A DNA stretch of 6,274 nt from Desulfobulbaceae bacterium (GCA_027011235.1 JALVAI010000403.1:1-6274); one strand, 5' to 3'; shown: positions 1 through 6,145, counted from the first letter of the stretch. Made by a program: numbers and translations. The notes: a model not told the origin generated them from the letters alone.

Positions 1-182
1 CGATCCGTCATTTCCCTGTATGGGAGAAAAAGATTGGCACAGGAATAACCTCAAATCACATAAGGCAACATTTAGGGTTGTTGTTTAATCGGAAAAATGT
101 CTCAGAAAGAAATACTATTCATTCTTTATTCAAATAGAGCTATATTAGAAAACATGAATAACCAAGAAGAAGCATGCTTTGT

Positions 183-219
183 CTTAAAATTTGCCCATAG
201 TCTTGTTTTGCGTGGGCAA
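183..219 (-). terminator. Probable intrinsic terminator of the dctBD unit
   Basis: A 7-bp perfect inverted repeat (TTGCCCA at 191-197, TGGGCAA at 213-219) lies just beyond the dctD stop codon. Read on the minus strand, the stem is followed by ATTTTAAG, a short T-run. The loop is about 15 nt and the T-tract is only four bases, so this is a moderate rather than a strong terminator. Its position 23 nt after the stop is what supports the call. The rest of 1-241 is AT-rich and shows no credible gene on either strand. Confidence 0.5.
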
Positions 220-241
220 TAAGTGACCCATTCAAGGGGCT

Positions 242-1609
242 TCAAGATTTTTTCACAAAGTCCCGGCGATTGAGGCCATGTTTTTTCAACTTATAGTAGA
301 GAGTTTTTCTCGGTAGGCCAAGGGACTGGCATGTTTTGCCGATGTTGCCCCTGTTCAATGACAACTCCTGTTCCAGGATACATCGTTCAAAGGCGGCAAG
401 CTGGCTGGAAAGAGGCGGCCTTTTGTCGATATCGGTCATAGGTTCCCCAAAGTGAGTATCAAGACCAAGCACCGTCCGGTCAGCAACATTCTGCAGTTCC
501 CGCACATTTCCCGGCCAGGAGTGTCCCATCAGCTTTTGCAGCAGGGCGGGTGAGAGTTCAGGCGGACATCGTTCCAGACGTTTTGCTGTCTTCAGGAGGA
601 AATGGGTAAACAGGATGGGAATATCCTCAAGTCTCCTGCGCAGAGGAGGATTGTGGAGGGTAACAACACTGAGGCGGTAGTAAAGGTCCGCCCGAAATTT
701 ACCCTGTTCACTTAAGGCGAGCAGGTCCTGCTTTGATGCGGCAATGACCCGCAGGTCAAGGGCAATGGTCTCACGGCCACCAAGGCGGTCAATGGCCCGT
801 TCCTGCAGGACCCTCAGCAGACGCACCTGCAGGGCCAAGGGCATGCTTTCGATTTCATCCAGAAAAAGGGTACCGCCGGAGGACTGCTCGAATTTGCCGA
901 TGTGGAGCCGATCGGCGCCGGTATAGGCGCCAGGCTCATGGCCGAAGAGTTCATTTTCAATAATGGATTCCGGCATGGCCCCGCAATTGACGGCGATAAA
1001 ACGGTTGTTGCGGCGGCTGGACTGTTCATGCAGGCAGCGGGCAACCAGTTCCTTGCCGGTCCCGGTTTCCCCGATGATCAGCACATCCGTGTCCGTATCG
1101 GCAACATTGAGGATCGCCTGGCGCAGTTGGACAATTTCTTTACTTTTGCCAAGGATAACGGACTCCAGGCCATCCTTTCTTCTGACCTCGGCCCGTAATT
1201 CACGGTTATCGAGAATAAGCCGTCTTTTTTCCATGGCCCGGCCGACAACGTCAATCAACCGGCCCGATGACAGGGGTTTTTCGATAAAATCATAGGCGCC
1301 CAGACGCATGGCCTCCACGGCCATGCTGACATCTCCGTGCCCGGTGACCAGGATCACCGGCAGGTCAGGATCGATCTCCAGGACATGGTGGAGAATATCA
1401 AATCCGTCCATGCCGGGCATCTTCACGTCGCAGACAACCACATCCGGCCATTGGGAAGATATTTTTTCCATCGCGTCTTCTCCACGGTTGCAGCAGTCGG
1501 TGGTGTGGCCGGCAAGGGTCAATGCCTGGCCGGCGGCCCGGCAGACATGTTCATCGTTATCAATAACCATGACACGCCCTTTTCTGTTAATTTTGCTATT
1601 TTTCTTCAC
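242..1609 (-). CDS. dctD: Sigma-54-dependent C4-dicarboxylate-type response regulator (DctD-like)
   Basis: 455-residue NtrC-family activator with the full three-domain layout. The N-terminal receiver domain (about 12-125) has the acidic pocket D17/D19, the phosphoacceptor D61 in CDVKMPGMDG, T89 and K111. The central AAA+ domain (about 152-385) has Walker A GETGTGKE (180-187), the sigma-54 contact loop as GAYTGA (227-232, Tyr instead of the usual Phe), Walker B GGTLFLDEI (245-253) and arginine-finger region FRADLYYRL (305-313). The C-terminal Fis-type helix-turn-helix (about 405-446) is RGNIGKTCQSLGL followed by RKTLYYKLKKHGL. It should bind upstream of a sigma-54 promoter and, when phosphorylated by the DctB-like kinase, open the promoter complex by ATP hydrolysis. 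The start is GTG at 1607-1609, overlapping the kinase gene by 14 nt, which suggests translational coupling. An ATG at 1568-1570 (residue 14) has a better Shine-Dalgarno (AAAAGGG) but would clip the first beta strand of the receiver, so GTG is preferred. The family call is certain; the specific ligand pathway is inferred from the partner kinase. Confidence 0.93.
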   Translation of the reverse strand: MKKNSKINRKGRVMVIDNDEHVCRAAGQALTLAGHTTDCCNRGEDAMEKISSQWPDVVVCDVKMPGMDGFDILHHVLEIDPDLPVILVTGHGDVSMAVEAMRLGAYDFIEKPLSSGRLIDVVGRAMEKRRLILDNRELRAEVRRKDGLESVILGKSKEIVQLRQAILNVADTDTDVLIIGETGTGKELVARCLHEQSSRRNNRFIAVNCGAMPESIIENELFGHEPGAYTGADRLHIGKFEQSSGGTLFLDEIESMPLALQVRLLRVLQERAIDRLGGRETIALDLRVIAASKQDLLALSEQGKFRADLYYRLSVVTLHNPPLRRRLEDIPILFTHFLLKTAKRLERCPPELSPALLQKLMGHSWPGNVRELQNVADRTVLGLDTHFGEPMTDIDKRPPLSSQLAAFERCILEQELSLNRGNIGKTCQSLGLPRKTLYYKLKKHGLNRRDFVKKS

Positions 1610-3491
1610 TTTTTTTACTTTTCTCTTCAGGTGCGGCCCGCTTCAGGGTTATGGTCACCACTGCGCCACCTTCCGGATGATTATCCGCTCTTATGGTTCC
1701 GCCGAAATCCTGGATGATGGCCTGGGAAAGCGATAATCCAAGGCCAAGACCTCTGCCATCTTCCTTGGTGGTGAAAAAGGGGTCAAAGAGACGGTCAAGA
1801 TGTTCCACGGCGATTCCATTGCCGGAATCATGCAGGGTGATGGTGACCCATTGGTTATTCAATGAGACATCAAGGGTTATTTCCTTAATTTTCCGGTTGT
1901 TGACCGCGTCCAGACTGTTACCGATCACATTGACCAGGACCTGTTCCAGACGGATAGGTTCGGCAAGAACATATATGTCCGTTTTTGGCAGGTTGACGTT
2001 GACCTGTACATCATGCTTGGTAATACGGGGATCGAGCAGGGTAAGGGCGCTGGTAACGGGTTCTGCCAGCAAGATCGGGGCGACCTTGCCGGGGGATTTT
2101 CGGGCAAATGATTTCAGGTGCCTGGTAATCTCGGCCATTTTGCTGATAACAACAGCGATATCCGACAGGTTTTTCCTGGCCTCTTCCGGGTGCTTCTGGT
2201 CCAGGAACATACAGGCATTGTCGGCGTACATCCGGATTGCCGACAGGGGCTGGTTGATTTCATGGGTGATGGAGGCCGCCATCTGGCCGATGGCAGCGAG
2301 TTTCCCGGCCTGAATCAATTCATTCTGGGTGGCGCGCAGCTCCTGTTCAGTCTGTTTGTGTTCTTCTATTTCTTCATGTAGCCTGCTGTTTATTCTGGTG
2401 AGTTCCCGTGTTCGCTGCTTGACTTTATACTCAAGCTGTTCGTTGGCCTGTTGCAGCATGGCCCGGGCGTGTTCTTCAAGGAGGATGCGCTCCCGTTTCG
2501 CTTTGCGACGATTATAGAGCAGCATGCCAAGCAATAGCAGGGCCGCCAGGAAAACGGTCATGAAGAGCATCATATTGCGGACATAGCTGTCGATATGGGA
2601 AAGATCACTGAGGATATGGACGGTCCAGCCCGCATCCGGCATGGTTTTTGACTGAATCAGATAGGGGTGGTGACCATTGACCGTTCGTTCTTCCATGGCA
2701 ACGGCATCATTTCTCAGATCAAGCAGGGTGGAGTCGTTTCCGGTCATGCCTATTGCCGTACCGGTCAGGGCGTCCGGTTCGATGTCGCCGTAACGTCGGC
2801 TTTTGCGCAATTTTTCCATAACCTCTCTGCTTAAGGGATGCAGGGAGCGAAATTTCCACGGCGCGTAACTGGTTATAAAAATTACACCCTGGGGATCGGT
2901 AACAATGACTTTTTCTGACCCTTTGGCCCAAATATCCTCAAGTCGTTGCAGTTGGACCTTGACGGTGAGAACACCGATTGGGATTGTTGACGGGGTAATG
3001 GGCGCTGAAAAATAATACCCACGCACATGGGAAGTCGTACCAAGGGCAAAATATCGACCAGGCCGGCCCTGGATCGCCTCTTTGAAATAGGGACGGAAAG
3101 AGAGGTCTTCTCCGATAAAAGAGACGGCGCCCCGCCAGTTGCTCGAACCAATGACGGTTCCGCTGGCATCCATTATATAAATGGCAGAGGTCTGGGCAAG
3201 GCGGTTGATTCGTTCCAGCTCGATATTGACCCTGTTCCGGAGCCGGGCGTCTTCGGGGTGTTGCAACAGATTGACGAACAAAGGGTTTGTCGACAGTATC
3301 TGAGGAAGCGCTTCAAATTTGTCGAGTTCACTTTGCAAATCCCCTGCATATACCTTTAATGCCTTGGCTGCTTTGTCTTTGATGCGTTGAAACTCCAGCC
3401 TCCTGGTCCATTTGCCGGTGCTTTGGATGGCCACCAGGCAGGCGCCGAATAGAATAAAAATAAGTATTAAGGTAGCAAAGCGGGACTTCAA
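1596..3491 (-). CDS. dctB: Membrane sensor histidine kinase of the DctB family
   Basis: 631-residue histidine kinase with TM1 at about 5-23, a periplasmic double-PAS (dCACHE-like) sensor at about 24-303, TM2 at about 305-326, a long coiled coil at about 330-395, then HisKA and HATPase_c domains. The sensor contains SFRPYFKEA (131-139) and GRYFALGTTS followed by GYYFSAPI, the signature of DctB-type C4-dicarboxylate sensors. The H-box is ITHEINQPLSAIR with phosphoacceptor H410. N521/N525 form the N-box, DSGNG (555-559) the G1 box, LFDPFFTTK (568-576) the F-box and GRGLGLGLS (579-587) the G2 box, so the kinase looks intact. The role is to sense a carboxylate in the periplasm and phosphorylate the DctD-like regulator encoded immediately downstream. 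The start is TTG at 3489-3491. An in-frame TGA lies three codons upstream and the next in-frame ATG is past the first membrane segment, so no ATG start can preserve the protein. The ribosome-binding site is weak (AGG about 11 nt upstream). The Lys/Glu-rich C-terminal tail overlaps the start of dctD. Confidence 0.92.
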   Translation of the reverse strand: MKSRFATLILIFILFGACLVAIQSTGKWTRRLEFQRIKDKAAKALKVYAGDLQSELDKFEALPQILSTNPLFVNLLQHPEDARLRNRVNIELERINRLAQTSAIYIMDASGTVIGSSNWRGAVSFIGEDLSFRPYFKEAIQGRPGRYFALGTTSHVRGYYFSAPITPSTIPIGVLTVKVQLQRLEDIWAKGSEKVIVTDPQGVIFITSYAPWKFRSLHPLSREVMEKLRKSRRYGDIEPDALTGTAIGMTGNDSTLLDLRNDAVAMEERTVNGHHPYLIQSKTMPDAGWTVHILSDLSHIDSYVRNMMLFMTVFLAALLLLGMLLYNRRKAKRERILLEEHARAMLQQANEQLEYKVKQRTRELTRINSRLHEEIEEHKQTEQELRATQNELIQAGKLAAIGQMAASITHEINQPLSAIRMYADNACMFLDQKHPEEARKNLSDIAVVISKMAEITRHLKSFARKSPGKVAPILLAEPVTSALTLLDPRITKHDVQVNVNLPKTDIYVLAEPIRLEQVLVNVIGNSLDAVNNRKIKEITLDVSLNNQWVTITLHDSGNGIAVEHLDRLFDPFFTTKEDGRGLGLGLSLSQAIIQDFGGTIRADNHPEGGAVVTITLKRAAPEEKSKKSEEK

Positions 3492-3539
3492 TGGTATTCA
3501 GGCCTGTTTTGAGGGTAACGTCTTGCGATTATTCGGAAA

Positions 3540-3564
3540 ATAAAAGACATATTTTGTCTTTTAT
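3540..3564. promoter_or_regulatory. Perfect 10-bp inverted repeat upstream of dctB, operator-like
   Basis: ATAAAAGACA (3540-3549) and TGTCTTTTAT (3555-3564) are exact reverse complements around the 5-nt spacer TATTT. The centre is about 60 bp upstream of the dctB start and about 73 bp upstream of a possible small gene on the plus strand. Its symmetry and position between two divergent starts fit a dimeric regulator site. It could also form an mRNA hairpin in the dctB leader, but there is no following T-tract that would make it a clear terminator. No known consensus is claimed. Confidence 0.4.
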
Positions 3565-3565
3565 C

Positions 3566-3596
3566 TTACTGTAATCATAACTATTTACTGTAATCA
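3566..3596. repeat. 12-bp direct repeat (TTACTGTAATCA) upstream of dctB
   Basis: TTACTGTAATCA occurs exactly at 3566-3577 and 3585-3596, 19 bp start to start, which is close to two helical turns. It is adjacent to the dyad at 3540-3564. Paired direct repeats at this spacing are typical of tandem sites for a transcription factor. Read towards dctB, TATGAT (complement of 3574-3579) resembles a -10 box, but no good -35 sits at the right distance, so no promoter is assigned. I found no convincing -24/-12 sigma-54 promoter in this intergenic region. Confidence 0.45.
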
Positions 3597-3624
3597 AAAC
3601 AGGGCCGGGCCACAAGGGAAAAGC

Positions 3625-3771
3625 ATGACGGTAAAGACTCTTGCTGATTTTTTATCCTGGTATTCCAACTATTACCGGCTTTACGGTTCTAACAGTGGAA
3701 AAAGACCAAAAGGACTGGGGCCCAGTGTTTTTCAGTTAGATAGCTATCATTTGGGAATGTTTACCAAATAA
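3625..3771 (+). CDS. Possible small protein, 48 residues, unknown function
   Basis: An open frame with an ATG at 3625-3627 and a TAA at 3769-3771 encodes 48 residues beginning MTVKTLADFLSWYSNYYRLY. It is too short for most gene callers. A purine-rich stretch AAGGGAAAAG ends one nucleotide before the ATG and could act as a weak ribosome-binding site. The product is aromatic-rich near the N-terminus and basic in the middle (SGKRPKG), with no signal peptide or membrane segment. I recognise no family. It is divergent from dctB, and the dyad and direct repeats lie between the two starts. A chance ORF is quite possible, because nothing beyond its length, start context and position supports it. Confidence 0.3.
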   Translation: MTVKTLADFLSWYSNYYRLYGSNSGKRPKGLGPSVFQLDSYHLGMFTK

Positions 3772-3964
3772 TTACTTGCACCTATATGGGGGCTCGATTA
3801 TTTTTAGTATTCAATAAACTGTATTTGTTGTGCCAATGGGAAGAACAGAAGGCGTTGTGGAGCAGTTACTCAGCATACTTGTCAAACAGGCCTTATCTTG
3901 CGCATTGTCCCTGGAACAACACGCCATAGAGGGAAGGTTTACAAAGTTATCATATAATTTACCT

Positions 3965-3970
3965 GAGGAG
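3965..3970 (+). promoter_or_regulatory. Ribosome-binding site of the ComEA-like gene
   Basis: GAGGAG sits 8 nt before the ATG at 3979, a strong Shine-Dalgarno that fixes this start. TATAAT at 3953-3958 resembles a -10 box but has no matching -35. If used, it would start transcription almost on the ribosome-binding site, so it is not called as a promoter. Confidence 0.75.
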
Positions 3971-3978
3971 ATATAACA

Positions 3979-4431
3979 ATGCAGCACAAAAAAATTCTTT
4001 GTTTATTTATTTCATTACTTGCCTTGGGGTTTGTCTTTTCAAGCATGCCGGTAATGGCAAAGTCCACCGGTGATTCCTCAACTCAAAGCAGCAGGAAAAA
4101 AAGTTCCAGTTCAAAGTCTACGAAAACGAAAAAAAAGAGTACATCGAAATCAAAGAAGCAGAAAAAATCAAAAGAGAAAAAGACAAAATCAACAAAGAAA
4201 AAAGGCTCTGACAAATCGAGAAAAACGACCAAAAAGACAGGTAAGGTCAACATCAACACCGCTGATGCAAAAACTCTGACCGAGCTGACCGGAATCGGTC
4301 CTGTAACGGCAAAGAAGATTGTTGCCTATCGGAAGAAACATGGAAAGTTTAAAAGCGCCAAGGACCTGATGAATGTCAAGGGCATCGGTGAAAAGACCCT
4401 GCAAAAGATGAAGCCGCAACTTAAATTTTAA
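3979..4431 (+). CDS. Secreted ComEA-like helix-hairpin-helix protein with Lys/Ser-rich linker
   Basis: 150-residue protein in three parts. Residues 1-27 form a classical signal peptide (basic MQHKK, hydrophobic core, SMPVMA cleavage site). Residues about 28-89 form a low-complexity linker of Lys, Ser and Thr: 24 of the 50 residues at 40-89 are Lys, with only two acidic residues. Residues 90-150 form a ComEA-type tandem helix-hairpin-helix domain, starting NINTADAKTLTELTGIG (91-107) with hairpins GIGPVTAKKIV (105-115) and GIGEKTLQKM (135-144). ComEA-type domains bind double-stranded DNA without sequence specificity and in transformable bacteria capture DNA in the periplasm. Short secreted proteins with this domain are also widespread where no competence has been shown. 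Here there is no membrane anchor after cleavage, so a soluble periplasmic or exported DNA-binding protein is inferred. The linker resembles a histone-H1-like tail in composition and should add electrostatic DNA binding. mscL follows 43 nt downstream on the same strand and may be co-transcribed. The domain call is firm; the biological role is not known. Confidence 0.88.
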   Translation: MQHKKILCLFISLLALGFVFSSMPVMAKSTGDSSTQSSRKKSSSSKSTKTKKKSTSKSKKQKKSKEKKTKSTKKKGSDKSRKTTKKTGKVNINTADAKTLTELTGIGPVTAKKIVAYRKKHGKFKSAKDLMNVKGIGEKTLQKMKPQLKF

Positions 4432-4474
4432 CAGGACTGCATTGTAGGTCCGCCATAATTCCGGAGAATTTTCT

Positions 4475-4867
4475 ATGGGAATGTTGAAAGAATTCAAAGA
4501 ATTTGCCGTTAAAGGCAATGTGGTAGACATGGCTGTTGGTATCATTATAGGGGCGGCCTTTGGGAAAATTGTTTCCTCATTTGTTGCCGATGTGATCATG
4601 CCGCCCATCGGACTTTTGCTTGGAGGTGTGGATTTTACCAATCTTGCCATTACTCTGAAAGCCGCTGCCGGTGATACGCCGGCTGTTGTCCTGGGGTACG
4701 GAAAGTTTATTCAGAGTGTCGTTGATTTCACCATTGTCGCCTTTGCAATATTTCTGGTCGTCAAGGCCATGAACAGTTTGAAAAAGAAAGAGGAAGAGGC
4801 TCCTGCAGAACCCCCAAAACAGGAAGTTCTCCTTACGGAAATAAGAGACCTTCTCAAACAAAAATAA
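4475..4867 (+). CDS. mscL: Large-conductance mechanosensitive channel MscL
   Basis: 130 residues, a normal length for MscL. It opens with the conserved amphipathic N-helix MLKEFKEFAVKGNVVDMAVG, then the TM1 pore helix with GIIIGAAFGKIVSSFVADV (about 22-40) and the MPPIG turn (42-46). A periplasmic loop rich in Ala and Gly follows at about 50-75, with GYGKFIQSVVDF leading into TM2 (about 76-98). The protein ends in a charged linker (KKKEEEAPAEPPK) and the cytoplasmic helix LLTEIRDLLKQK. MscL is a homopentameric inner-membrane channel that opens at near-lytic tension and releases solutes after hypo-osmotic shock. The start ATG has GGAG 8 nt upstream (4463-4466). The gene lies 43 nt after the ComEA-like gene and is followed by an intrinsic terminator, so it ends the transcription unit. 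No defects are seen. Confidence 0.97.
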   Translation: MGMLKEFKEFAVKGNVVDMAVGIIIGAAFGKIVSSFVADVIMPPIGLLLGGVDFTNLAITLKAAAGDTPAVVLGYGKFIQSVVDFTIVAFAIFLVVKAMNSLKKKEEEAPAEPPKQEVLLTEIRDLLKQK

Positions 4868-4901
4868 TCAGTCCCCCCCTCCCCAGCTTCATTCCCCACT
4901 G

Positions 4902-4950
4902 TCCGGGACAGGGAATTCCTCCTCTCTCCCTGTTCCGGATTTCTTGTATT
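4902..4950 (+). terminator. Intrinsic terminator after mscL
   Basis: TCCGGGACAGGGA (4902-4914) pairs with TCCCTGTTCCGGA (4927-4939) in a 13-position stem with one G:T pair and a 12-nt loop. It is followed by TTTCTTGTATT on the plus strand. It begins 34 nt after the mscL stop. No T-tract follows on the minus strand, so it serves mscL rather than the convergent reductase gene. Confidence 0.8.
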
Positions 4951-4958
4951 CCACCTGT

Positions 4959-5149
4959 TGATGAATTCGTAAAAACTCCAGACAATGCTTAAAGATGGCT
5001 AAGTAAAAACACAGATATACAGGTAAGCGGAGCGAAGCGTAGACTCCGAGGAGTAGTGTTCTGTGGCGGGTCTTGACTATACATGTAGTATGTCGAGAAT
5101 CGCCACAGGACACACGACGCAGTAGATCGAAGTTTTTACGACGCCATCA
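4959..5149. mobile_element. MITE-like non-coding element with terminal inverted repeats
   Basis: The ends TGATGAATTCGTAAAAACT (4959-4977) and the reverse complement of 5131-5149 (TGATGGCGTCGTAAAAACT) match at 16 of 19 positions. CCTGT directly abuts both ends (4954-4958 and 5150-5154), and the match extends to a 10-bp direct repeat CACCTGTTGA (4952-4961 and 5148-5157). This is what target-site duplication would leave. The interior has no credible gene but carries a small stem (CGGAG 5028-5032 with CTCCG 5044-5048) and a long hairpin at 5056-5113. A further copy of GTAAAAAC lies at 5003-5010. Ends of the form TCGTAAAAA...TTTTTACGA are familiar to me from dispersed repeats in deltaproteobacterial genomes, but copy number cannot be judged here. 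No transposase is present, so any movement would have been in trans. Confidence 0.6.
5056..5113. repeat. Long imperfect hairpin inside the MITE-like element
   Basis: GTGTTCTGTGGCG (5056-5068) pairs with CGCCACAGGACAC (5101-5113). The stem continues through TCTTGAC (5071-5077) with GTCGAGA (5092-5098) and ATAC (5079-5082) with GTAT (5088-5091), around the loop ATGTA (5083-5087). There are one internal mismatch, one bulged base and a few G:T pairs. It spans nearly 60 nt and would form a stable stem in RNA or a cruciform in DNA. It is part of the element rather than a terminator, because no T-tract follows. Confidence 0.6.
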
Positions 5150-5171
5150 CCTGTTGACATCTCCATGTTTG

Positions 5172-6128
5172 CTATTGTCCTTCCCGGCCTGTCTGTTCGC
5201 GAAAGCGAACGAGTCTGGCCAGGAGGGAGCAGGCAGGGGTGGGAATAGAGAGTTTTTGTCCCTGGTTGGCCACATATCCGGCAAGTGCTTCGATCTCGGT
5301 CGGTTTTCCCTGTTCCAGGTCCTGGAGCATTGATGGCCTGTGGTCATAGGTCATGGGCAGGAGTTTATCATAGAATACCTGGCGATAACTCTCTGGGTCA
5401 GGCCAGGGCGTTGTACCCCCCAGGCCGTGAATAACGGCAAAGGTCTCATCTATGACCTCATTCATTATTTTCCGCGTTTCAGGATTGTCACCCAGGGCGC
5501 CGTAGTGGACGCCCAATACAGCTCCGAGGGGATTTAAGGCGCAGTTGTAGAGTAATTTTGCAAAGAGGTCCTGGTAGATATCCTCTACCGCAATGCAGGG
5601 GAGCCCTGCATTGTTGATTGCCTCGGCAAGACGGGTGGCAAAGGGCGGGATGGTTCCCCGGATACAGGAACCGATATGGACATCATCGGCGGTAACAGTA
5701 ATATCGACTGTTCCCGGCTGCCTGATCTCAAAGCCGGTGATCACCCGGGCGCCAAAGGTGCGGGTAGGACCAAACTTGTGCTTCACCTGCTCGATATTAC
5801 CGCAGCCGTTCTGCATGGAAACAACAGGACCGGTAAATGATGGTAGTTCAGCAATTGCCTGGACCGCCTCTGTTGTATCATAGGATTTGGTGGTTATAAG
5901 GGCGCAGTCATAGTCGTTCCTGTCGAGTTCCCGGAGGTCCTCAAACAAGCGCAATCGGTCTGAATTGGCCGTGTAGTCACCGAAGATACCGGTAACCCTC
6001 AGGCCGTTTGCACGTATTGCGGCAATAAATCGTTTTCTGATGATAAGATCTATTGAATGTCTGTTCGCTGCAAGGAGACAACCAAGCGCCTGGCCAAGGG
6101 CGCCGGCTCCGAAAATAAGAATTTTCAT
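5172..6128 (-). CDS. panE: Ketopantoate reductase family protein (PanE/ApbA-like)
   Basis: 318-residue NADPH-dependent 2-oxo acid reductase of the PanE/ApbA family, near the usual family length. The N-terminal Rossmann fold starts at once with MKILIFGAGALG (GxGxxG at 7-12). K81 in ITTKSYDT and N107 in SMQNG match the conserved first-domain residues. The C-terminal helical domain has K191 in LFAKLLYNCALNPL with N195 and N199. The closing active-site block SMLQDLEQGKPTEIEAL has S266, D270 and E278, matching the substrate-binding Ser, Asp and Glu of the E. coli enzyme. The known family reaction is 2-dehydropantoate plus NADPH to pantoate for coenzyme A synthesis, but many paralogues reduce other 2-oxo acids. 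It starts only 17 nt after the stop of the TRAP permease gene and has no recognisable Shine-Dalgarno, which suggests translational coupling. That context favours a paralogue tied to imported oxo acids, although a genuine PanE cannot be excluded. The ATG is fixed because the Rossmann beta strand begins at residue 2. Confidence 0.88.
   Translation of the reverse strand: MKILIFGAGALGQALGCLLAANRHSIDLIIRKRFIAAIRANGLRVTGIFGDYTANSDRLRLFEDLRELDRNDYDCALITTKSYDTTEAVQAIAELPSFTGPVVSMQNGCGNIEQVKHKFGPTRTFGARVITGFEIRQPGTVDITVTADDVHIGSCIRGTIPPFATRLAEAINNAGLPCIAVEDIYQDLFAKLLYNCALNPLGAVLGVHYGALGDNPETRKIMNEVIDETFAVIHGLGGTTPWPDPESYRQVFYDKLLPMTYDHRPSMLQDLEQGKPTEIEALAGYVANQGQKLSIPTPACSLLARLVRFREQTGREGQ
5195..5210. 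repeat. Perfect GTTCGC/GCGAAC hairpin in the 3' end of the reductase gene
   Basis: GTTCGC (5195-5200) and GCGAAC (5205-5210) are perfect complements around four bases, giving a GAAA tetraloop on the plus strand and TTTC on the minus strand. GGCC occurs on both outer sides. It encodes the VRFRE segment near the reductase C-terminus. It may help end or stabilise the mRNA, but no T-tract follows on either strand. Confidence 0.35.
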
Positions 6129-6145
6129 CGATGATTGTTTTTATG

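Noticed and set aside
34..50. TTGGCAC followed by AGGAATAACC, resembling the -24 half of a sigma-54 promoter
   Set aside because: The -12 half (TTGCT-like) is absent, and the site points into the dctD terminator with no gene downstream on that strand.
154..222. 22-codon ATG-to-TAA frame left of dctD
   Set aside because: It has no ribosome-binding site, overlaps the terminator hairpin and is very short, so chance is the simpler explanation.
902..1198. Long open frames on the plus strand opposite dctD and dctB (e.g. 902-1198, 1308-1736, 1693-2313)
   Set aside because: They are antisense shadows of two intact, motif-complete genes and show no recognisable domains or start signals.
3708..3732. 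Dyad AAAAGGACTGGG-G-CCCAGTGTTTTT followed by T-run, terminator-like
   Set aside because: The real loop must consume part of the G/C stem, leaving about four pairs plus weak A:T pairs. No confirmed gene ends here, and it lies inside the possible small ORF.
3814..3837. Minus-strand TTGGCAC upstream of dctB, as a possible sigma-54 promoter
   Set aside because: The -12 element reads ATACA instead of TTGCA and lacks the essential G, and it lies over 300 bp from dctB.
4889..5113. Open frames across the MITE-like element (minus 4889-5113, plus 5073-5333)
   Set aside because: They run through the terminator, inverted repeats and the reductase 3' end. Their composition follows the repeat structure, not a protein family.
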